Positions 14,300-19,666 of a stretch of DNA of 19,666 nt are shown in pieces. Position numbers and translations under genes: made by a program. The notes beneath the pieces were generated by a model that was not told where the DNA came from, searched no databases, and saw only the letters and a program-made list of their open reading frames with translations. Every line of letters begins with the position of its first letter. The first letter of the stretch is position 1. The stretch spans positions 1-19,666 of the forward strand of contig JBCDJJ010000068.1 in the NCBI GenBank assembly GCA_038747915.1. The letters run 5' to 3'. This DNA is from JBCDAP01 sp038747915. GTDB taxonomy: Bacteria > Planctomycetota > Phycisphaerae > Phycisphaerales > UBA1924.

Positions 14300-15625
14300 T
14301 CAGGCGCGCGTCGCGCGGCTCGGTGCCACCACAGCGCGGGAGTCAACGAGCACCCGCGCGTGAGACGCCACACCGTCCCAGTCGTACCAGTCGTGATCCG
14401 TCACCACGATCACCGCGTCGTACGACGCCACCGCGTCGAGCGACCAGTCGATGCTCGTCATCTCGTAGTCACGACGCCGACCCTTGTGCGTCCGCGGCAC
14501 GTGCGGGTCGTGATAGTCGACTGCGGCACCCCGCGCGCGCACCTGCTCGATGATTGGAAACGCTGGGCTCTCCCGGATATCCGCGACATTCTTCTTGTAC
14601 GCCACCCCGAGCACGAGCACCCGTGCTCCGTCGAGCGGCACCCCCCGCTCGCCAAGGGCTGCCTCGGTCTTCTGGACAACGTAGCCCGGCATCGCGTGAT
14701 TGATCTCGCCCGCCAGCTCGATGAACCGCGACTCCACCCCTGCCTCCCGCGCGAGCCACGACAGATAGAACGGATCGATCGGCACACAGTGCCCACCCAG
14801 CCCCGGCCCCGGATTGAACCGGTGAAAACCAAAGGGCTTGGTCGCCGCAGCGTCGAGCACCTCCCACACATCGAGCCCGAGCGCATCCAGCACGATCTTC
14901 AGCTCGTTCACCAGCGCAATGTTGATCGACCGGTACACGTTCTCCACGAGCTTTGCTGCCTCCGCTACCTCCGCGGTCCGGCACGGCACCACCGTCTCCA
15001 CAATCCGCTCGTACACCGACACCGCGAGCGCCGTGCCCGCCTCATCCAGACCACCCACCAGCTTGGGGATCGTCCGCGTGGTGAACCGCGCGTTGCCCGG
15101 GTCCTCGCGCTCCGGCGAATAGGCGAATGCGATCGGCGCCCCGGGCGCCGGGGCGAGCACGCGCGGCGCGACGACACCGCGCGTCGTCCCGGGAAAGGTG
15201 GACGACTCGAGCACAACGAGTCGCGGCCGGCCCGAGTCGGCACCGACCGCATGACGGGCGATCTCGTCGCTCGCCGCCTCGACCGCGGAGAGATCCGGAC
15301 GCCGCTGCTCATCGAGCGGCGTAGGGACGCACAGCAGGATGATGTCGGCACCGGCGAGCGCCGCGCGATCGTCGGCCAGGGTCAGGTCGGTGGCCGACGT
15401 GATGGACCGGATGATCGAGTCAGGGAGGTGCGGCAGGTACGTGCGGCCGGCGCGAAGATCGGTAATCTTAGAGGCGTCGCGGTCGACGCCGATCGCCGGA
15501 AAGCCCGCATCCGCGACCGCAGCAAGGAGCGGAAGGCCAACGTAGCCCAGACCAACCACCGAAATACGCGCGCTTCGGGTCTCGATCGAACGGCGGAGCG
15601 GGCCAAAGTGATCGTCAGCGGGCAT
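14300..15625 (-). CDS. UDP-sugar 6-dehydrogenase (UDP-GlcNAc/ManNAc dehydrogenase type, WbpA/TviB/WecC family)
   Basis: This enzyme family oxidises a UDP-hexose or UDP-N-acetylhexosamine at C6 to the uronic acid with two NAD+, for capsule, O-antigen or exopolysaccharide synthesis. The 441 residues are normal for the family. Visible elements are the NAD-binding GLGYVGLP (25-32), CVPTP (99-103), ESSTFPGTT (140-148), YSPERedPG (169-177), AKLVENVYRSINIALVNE (224-241), the active-site GPGLGGHCVPIDPFYL (273-288) with catalytic Cys280, and the C-terminal GVAYKKNVADIRESPA (340-355). All key residues are present. The HRFNPGPGLGGHC form favours an N-acetyl sugar substrate, but this is not decisive. The start ATG 15625 lies inside a perfect hairpin (15618-15642). 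A methyltransferase gene ends 45 nt upstream on the same strand. Confidence 0.93.
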   Translation of the reverse strand: MPADDHFGPLRRSIETRSARISVVGLGYVGLPLLAAVADAGFPAIGVDRDASKITDLRAGRTYLPHLPDSIIRSITSATDLTLADDRAALAGADIILLCVPTPLDEQRRPDLSAVEAASDEIARHAVGADSGRPRLVVLESSTFPGTTRGVVAPRVLAPAPGAPIAFAYSPEREDPGNARFTTRTIPKLVGGLDEAGTALAVSVYERIVETVVPCRTAEVAEAAKLVENVYRSINIALVNELKIVLDALGLDVWEVLDAAATKPFGFHRFNPGPGLGGHCVPIDPFYLSWLAREAGVESRFIELAGEINHAMPGYVVQKTEAALGERGVPLDGARVLVLGVAYKKNVADIRESPAFPIIEQVRARGAAVDYHDPHVPRTHKGRRRDYEMTSIDWSLDAVASYDAVIVVTDHDWYDWDGVASHARVLVDSRAVVAPSRATRA

Positions 15626-15642
15626 CGCGGCATGATGCCCGC
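15618..15642. promoter_or_regulatory. Perfect 9-bp inverted repeat enclosing the dehydrogenase start codon
   Basis: GCGGGCATC (15618-15626) and GATGCCCGC (15634-15642) are exact complements with a 7-nt spacer. In the minus-strand mRNA the second arm contains the ATG start (15625-15623), so folding would bury it. The spacer holds another ATG out of frame. A GGGAGG on the minus strand lies about 23 nt upstream, too far for a normal ribosome binding site. It could be a translational control hairpin or an operator. Confidence 0.5.
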
Positions 15643-15670
15643 TCGACGCCTCCCGAACAAACCGGTGAGT

Positions 15671-16372
15671 TCACCGATCAGGACGGGCGTAAACACCGAG
15701 CAGGCGGAGCACCGGCGGAGTGTTGGTGTCGGGCGTCGCGATAGTCGGAACGACGGGCGTCAGCCCGGCTTGGGCGAAGGCCTCGTCGAGTTCGCAGGCG
15801 GTCATGGCGAAGGGCGGGCCGACGACCTCGTCCAGCGGGATGGACTCCTCGCGGCCGCGGGCGACAGCGACTACTACGCCGTGCCGGTGCAGCAGGTGCG
15901 CGATGCCGGCCGCCAGCTCGGCGCGGTACCGCGGCGGGAGCGACTGAATCGTGTGTACCTCGGCGACGAGATCGAAGCGCCCGACGAGATCACTCGGCAG
16001 CTCGAAGAGGTCGGCGACGCGCCAGACGATGTCGGGGTGCTCGGCGGCGTACCGGGCGCTCGCGTGCTCGATCGCTGCGGGACTCGCGTCGAAGGCCGTG
16101 ACATCGAAGCCGCGCCGGCAGAGCTCCGCCGCATCGTCACCGAGCCCGCACCCAACCGCGCACGCGCGCCCGCCGCACCGAACGTGGTTGCGGGCCTCGC
16201 GATCGAGCCACCGGACCAAGGTGGGTGATGGTGTGGCGTGGGCCCACGGGATGCGTGCGTGCTCACCACCCGCTTCGGCGTAGAGCGCCTCGAAACGTGC
16301 CGCCCACTGATCCGCATCAGGGGCTTCGGTGGCACGATGGGTCTCGATGGATGGAGCGGTGAGATCGGTCAT
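15671..16372 (-). CDS. Class I SAM-dependent methyltransferase (TPMT/TehB-like)
   Basis: This is a 233-residue protein. The SAM-binding motif I is ACAVGCGLGDDAAEL (from about residue 70), followed by VTAFDASPAAIEHA, whose Asp (95) would hold the SAM ribose, then WRVADLFELP and FDLVAEVHTIQSLPPRYR. This pattern and the short length fit the thiopurine/small-molecule methyltransferase branch; the substrate cannot be told. ATG 16372 is preferred because the 32 extra residues of the open frame (to 16468) look non-native (Cys/Trp-rich) and homologues usually start near here, though its ribosome binding site is weak. It lies upstream of the sugar dehydrogenase on the same strand, 45 nt apart, so the two may be co-transcribed. 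Confidence 0.85.
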   Translation of the reverse strand: MTDLTAPSIETHRATEAPDADQWAARFEALYAEAGGEHARIPWAHATPSPTLVRWLDREARNHVRCGGRACAVGCGLGDDAAELCRRGFDVTAFDASPAAIEHASARYAAEHPDIVWRVADLFELPSDLVGRFDLVAEVHTIQSLPPRYRAELAAGIAHLLHRHGVVVAVARGREESIPLDEVVGPPFAMTACELDEAFAQAGLTPVVPTIATPDTNTPPVLRLLGVYARPDR

Positions 16373-16481
16373 GAGTGGCCCGCGGTGAATGTCTGTTCCT
16401 TGGCAGGATACGGGGACATGGCGTTTTCGCGAAGCGCAAACCCAGTCCTGGGCCGAAACTCCGTTCAATCGCGCGAGAGAG

Positions 16482-16513
16482 CCACCTGTCCGACGGCCCC
16501 CACGGCCAGGTGG
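16482..16513. repeat. 11-bp inverted repeat between methyltransferase and metalloprotease genes
   Basis: CCACCTGTCCG (16482-16492) and CGGCCAGGTGG (16503-16513) pair at 10 of 11 positions around a 10-nt loop. It lies 110 nt upstream of the methyltransferase start and about 137 nt past the metalloprotease stop, both on the minus strand. It could be a terminator for the protease or a regulatory site for the methyltransferase. The rest of 16373-16649 shows nothing clear. Confidence 0.4.
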
Positions 16514-16649
16514 AACCCCATGGCATCCCGCTCTGAAACACAGAGTCGTGTCGGCATGCCTCGCTCGGATCGCATCGCGCCGAGGTCCAACGGCACGACC
16601 GCTCGGGATATGTCTTCACGTCTCGGACAACCGGATCGAGCGCCGGCGA

Positions 16650-18611
16650 TCACTCGCAGGTGCTGAGCGCATTGCCGAAGCTTGCGAGATCGAAGGCATC
16701 GGCGCCGGCGGGAGCAACAAGATCAGCGGAGGGATCGTTGGCACCGAGATCCGTGAGGAAGTCGTTGACATCGTCGATATCGCCGTCGGAATCGCCGTCG
16801 CGGTCCGCGAGGCACGCGGTCTCGCACTCATCGGGGATGCCGTTGGCGTTGGCATCGAGGCTCACACCGTCGGCGATGTCGCAGGCATCGGGGAACGAGT
16901 TGGCGTTGCAGTCAACACCGGTGGTCGCACCGCGCGCGGAGATGGAAAAGGCATTGGGAGCCGTCTGGAGGAACGAGAGCGACGAGAGCGTATTGATGTT
17001 GGTGCCGACACCAAGCCAGGATCGACCGTTGGACGGTCCGTTCGTGCGTCCGGGAAGGTTCACGTCACTCGGCTGGAAGCCGGCAGCACCGACGAAGAAC
17101 GAATCACCGGGCGCGCCGACGAGGGTCGGTGGGATGTTGACGAGCGTGGACTCGAAGCGCTCGCCCTGCACCGGGTTAAACGAAGCAATGAGCGTCGCAT
17201 CGTCGGGGGTGCCGTCGTTGTTCGGATCGTCCCAGATCGCGACCGTGACATCGAGCGGATCGTCCAGGCTGCCGAAGCCGATGCGGAGCTGGATGAGCTC
17301 GTTGGCGCCCGCGGTGACGTTGAACTGGTTGAGCCACACGGTGTTGACGGCGCCTGTGAAGCCGAAGGAGCCGTTGACCTCGGTGCTGCCGAGGTCGTAG
17401 CCGGTGGAGCAGGTGTCAACGGCGCATCGGAGCTGGTTGACATCGTCGAGTGTGGACTCGAAGGCAAGGGCATTATCGCTCACGTTGGCGATGCCCGTGG
17501 GGACACCGAGGAAGCTGGCGTCGGGGTTGGAGAAGCGGAGGATGGTGTCGCTGTTAATGCTGGCGTTCATGATGGTCTCACGGGTGAGGCCGCCAGCTGT
17601 GAAGGTGAAGGCGGAAGCGAACGGGAAGATCCGGACCGCACCAGGATCGGCGAGCTCGTGCGAGCCGCCTCGGTTGTGCCCGATCTCATGGGCGAAGACA
17701 AATGGGAAGAAGCTGCCGACCTCGACCACACTCGTGAACCCGGGAGGGAAGAAGGCGAACCCGGCGTTGTTGGTGCCGTCTTCATCGCTCACGATCAGCG
17801 AGACGAGATCGGCCGCGAGGACATCACGCTCATCCAGCGCACTGTCGAGGAAACCATCACCCGCGGTCTGCAGGCGGTTCAGGTGGGTGTTGTTGGGAAG
17901 GCCGTTCTCGGAGTAGGCGATCTCGTCGACACCGACGAGTCGAAGCTCGGCATCGACCCCGGAATCGGTATACGCCTGGTTGGTGCTGGCAATCGCCAGA
18001 TCGATGAGGGCGAGAATGGCGGACGTGCCACCCGCGGCGGTGCTGGCCGCGGGTGTGTAGACGATGTAGATATCAGTGGTCGGCCCGGCGTCGCACCCGG
18101 TGGTGAAGGACGTGCTGAGCGGGGCGACGGCGTCGCCGGCGGGTTGCCCAGCCGCTTCGACAACGTCGTGGGCGTGGGGGTGGCCGTGGTCGTGATGATG
18201 GTGGACGTGGGCGTCGTCGTCCTCACTCCAGATGTGTACCCCACCCTCGAGCGCGCCCTGGACAACGACGAGTGGTTCGCCGGGAAGCTGAACAAAGCCG
18301 CTCACCGCGCCGGAGTGCGTGGCGAAGGCCGCGGTGCCATCACCCTCGACGGTACCGGTCCAGGAGACGCGACCCGGTTCGAAGATACGGACAGATTGGC
18401 GAACCGCCTGCACGGTGCGGCCATCGGGTAAATCGATGGCGACCACCTCGCTCGCGGAGAGATCGGCAAGGGTTTCAACGCTGAACGTGGCGTGGACGGC
18501 ATCGGCAGGGTTGGTGAGCTGAACGAGCGGATGAAGCGACTGCGCCGACGCCACCCCGGTCAAGCAGTTCAGCGCGAGCACGACAACAGAACACAGTGTG
18601 GCGAGACGCAT
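16650..18611 (-). CDS. Secreted reprolysin-like zinc metalloprotease with dockerin-like C-terminus
   Basis: This is a 653-residue protein with signal peptide 1-23 (MRLATLCSVVVLALNCLTGVASA). A propeptide-like beta-rich region covers about 25-165, with a striking His/Asp run (135-149, HVHHHHDHGHPHAHD). The catalytic domain covers about 178-395: TDIYIVYTPAA, then the zinc signature HEIGHNRGGSH (308-318; HExxHxxGxxH, H308, E309, H312, H318), and a Met-turn candidate ETIMNASI (345-352), as in M12B/metzincins. A beta-sandwich follows (about 400-560), then a planctomycete-type CNANSFPDACDIADG / DANANGIPDECE calcium-loop pair (568-596). The last module (600-653) begins CLADRDGDSDGD and ends STCE. The ATG is preceded by AAGGGA about 7 nt upstream. 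All catalytic ligands are present, so it should be active outside the cytoplasm. Confidence 0.9.
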   Translation of the reverse strand: MRLATLCSVVVLALNCLTGVASAQSLHPLVQLTNPADAVHATFSVETLADLSASEVVAIDLPDGRTVQAVRQSVRIFEPGRVSWTGTVEGDGTAAFATHSGAVSGFVQLPGEPLVVVQGALEGGVHIWSEDDDAHVHHHHDHGHPHAHDVVEAAGQPAGDAVAPLSTSFTTGCDAGPTTDIYIVYTPAASTAAGGTSAILALIDLAIASTNQAYTDSGVDAELRLVGVDEIAYSENGLPNNTHLNRLQTAGDGFLDSALDERDVLAADLVSLIVSDEDGTNNAGFAFFPPGFTSVVEVGSFFPFVFAHEIGHNRGGSHELADPGAVRIFPFASAFTFTAGGLTRETIMNASINSDTILRFSNPDASFLGVPTGIANVSDNALAFESTLDDVNQLRCAVDTCSTGYDLGSTEVNGSFGFTGAVNTVWLNQFNVTAGANELIQLRIGFGSLDDPLDVTVAIWDDPNNDGTPDDATLIASFNPVQGERFESTLVNIPPTLVGAPGDSFFVGAAGFQPSDVNLPGRTNGPSNGRSWLGVGTNINTLSSLSFLQTAPNAFSISARGATTGVDCNANSFPDACDIADGVSLDANANGIPDECETACLADRDGDSDGDIDDVNDFLTDLGANDPSADLVAPAGADAFDLASFGNALSTCE

Positions 18612-18700
18612 CGTCGATCCCTTCGTATCTCTCTCGTGTGCTCACGCACGTGCCGAGGTGTGCTGACCGCACCCTCGGAGACATCTGGGCGCGGAAAAGT

Positions 18701-18740
18701 CCTAGGTGAAGTCTACCTCAGTGCCCGGGAATAGCCTAGG
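18701..18740. repeat. Paired CCTAGG hexamers upstream of the metalloprotease
   Basis: CCTAGG occurs at 18701-18706 and 18735-18740, with CCCGGG (18724-18729) between them. CTAG-containing sites are usually scarce in bacterial genomes. The pair lies 90-129 nt upstream of the protease start, in the 214-nt gap 18612-18825, where its promoter must be. No clear -35/-10 pair was found. Confidence 0.25.
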
Positions 18741-18825
18741 GTTTGTTAGTGAAGTTTGCGTCTTGAGATCAGCAACCGGGCCGCATGGAGTGGTTCCCAG
18801 GGTGACCCAGCACACGCGGAGAGAG

Positions 18826-19666
18826 TTAGGGGCAAGGGGTCGCGAACTCTTCGGCAAAGACGGCTTGGTCGAAGGCATCAGTGGTCTCGGTCGGTGGGGC
18901 GAAGACCGCCGCGAGCGCGTCCCGAGCAGTAAACGCAGCGTCGAAAGCGTCGAGATCGGCCTGGGTGAGCTGGCCGATCGGGTCGGCGAGGTCGGCCGGC
19001 GAACAGGGCGGGGGCGCGATGGTGAAGCGGAAGAAGTCGACGTCATCGTCCACCTCGAGCGTGTCGGACGTGATCGACTCCCCATTCAAGAACACCGTGT
19101 ACCCGGACGCGGAGGAGCTGCCATCGACGATCGTGAGAAAGCCGTCGACGAACGTCGCGTCGCCGGAGGCGATCGCGAGCTCGTACGTGCCAGCGGCGAG
19201 CCCACCCGAAAGGATGATGTCCCTGCTGCCCTCCTCGATCTTGGTGCCGTCGGTGCGGTAGAGCGCGAGCCGGGCGGTGGAGACGACCGACACAACCAGT
19301 TGGAACCGTTCGCCCGCGACGCCGATCGTGCCAAGGTCCGGCACGACACTCTCATCCCGCACGTTGAAGCTGTAGAACTGGAATCCAGCGTTGCGGAGGG
19401 TGCCCGAGATGAAGGGCGTGGACGGGCCATCCTCGGTGTCGATATTGATCTCGTAGTTCCGCGTGCCGCGGCGCGAGAGCGGCGTGACGCGGAAGCCGCC
19501 CGAGAACGGCGAACTCAGCACCTCGCCCGCGGCACCGATGAAATACCGCCCGGGCGAGAACACCCGCGAATTGGTGCTCTGCAGGTCGGTCTCTTCATTG
19601 ATGATCCGCGAGGTGGTGAGCACGCTGCCCCCGCTTGAGAAGACCGCGTACCACGGGTTGGACTCG
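18826..19666 (-). CDS. Secreted protein, C-terminal part with dockerin-like module (5' end outside window)
   Basis: At least 279 residues are visible, and the frame is still open at the window edge (reading ESNPWYAVFSSGG just before an internal GTG at 19623). The GTG at 19623 is therefore unlikely to be the start, because it falls inside a continuous WYAVFSSGGSVLTTS strand-like segment. The visible part is beta-rich, with FQFYSFNV, ARLALYRTDGTKI and LAAGTYELAIASG, like bacterial pre-peptidase-type beta-sandwiches. The C-terminal module begins CSPADLADPIGQLTQADLD, carries a second acidic stretch ending in FDQAVFAEEF, and closes TPCP. The family is not recognised. It is upstream of and in the same direction as the metalloprotease, with a 214-nt gap. 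Confidence 0.75.
   Translation of the reverse strand, partial: ESNPWYAVFSSGGSVLTTSRIINEETDLQSTNSRVFSPGRYFIGAAGEVLSSPFSGGFRVTPLSRRGTRNYEINIDTEDGPSTPFISGTLRNAGFQFYSFNVRDESVVPDLGTIGVAGERFQLVVSVVSTARLALYRTDGTKIEEGSRDIILSGGLAAGTYELAIASGDATFVDGFLTIVDGSSSASGYTVFLNGESITSDTLEVDDDVDFFRFTIAPPPCSPADLADPIGQLTQADLDAFDAAFTARDALAAVFAPPTETTDAFDQAVFAEEFATPCP

Noticed and set aside
14072..16228. 718-codon open frame on the plus strand
   Set aside because: It is antisense to the sugar dehydrogenase and methyltransferase. The His/Arg-rich translation has no fold signature.
16389..18431. 680-codon open frame on the plus strand
   Set aside because: It lies antisense to the metalloprotease, which has a signal peptide, zinc motif and calcium loops. 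The plus frame is a Val/Gly/Glu-rich shadow.
18612..18825. Possible tRNA or small RNA in the gap
   Set aside because: No cloverleaf arms, T-loop GTTCRA or clear terminator could be found.

Overview
The window looks like the chromosome of a high-GC planctomycete, most likely of the Phycisphaerae. The lineage call rests on three things seen together: type IV pseudopilin-like proteins (one with a classic FTLIELL prepilin motif), several large Sec-secreted proteins ending in dockerin-like or thrombospondin-type-3 calcium-binding modules, and the strong GC bias that creates long antisense open frames. No RNA gene, CRISPR array, insertion sequence or phage gene was found.

Layout. 1-116 is an odd G/C-homopolymer stretch at the window edge. 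117-1439 (-) is nuoD, respiratory complex I. 1722-5695 (+) holds a membrane-anchored pseudopilin-like protein, a secreted helical protein with an LTxxQ-like motif, a secreted protein with a dockerin-like C-terminus, and a true pseudopilin that overlaps it by GTGA. 5452-12156 is a tandem segmental duplication. Each unit contains the 3' end of the pseudopilin gene, an AraC-family regulator on the minus strand, and a divergent large glycine-rich secreted protein. In the second unit the pseudopilin end survives only as a headless remnant (8905-9176). 12179-14065 (-) is an HDOD signalling protein. 14300-16372 (-) is a nucleotide-sugar dehydrogenase preceded by a methyltransferase. 16650-18611 (-) is a secreted zinc metalloprotease. 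18826-19666 (-) is the C-terminal part of another secreted protein running off the window.

How the genes may work together. The two regulator/glycine-rich pairs look like paralogous expression modules. Both regulators are 375 residues long. Both divergent intergenic regions carry a related inverted-repeat pair followed, exactly 7 nt later, by the same 10-mer TTGAGACGCA. I infer that each regulator controls its neighbouring surface protein and possibly itself. All five secreted proteins end in a 53-59 residue module that starts with Cys and has a second Cys two or three residues from the C-terminus, which suggests a shared attachment or folding module. The glycine-rich domains resemble, by eye, the glycine-rich domain of animal ALK/LTK receptors.

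Limits. All identities are by-eye estimates, no database was searched, and promoter and terminator calls are weak because GC-rich planctomycete signals are poorly defined.
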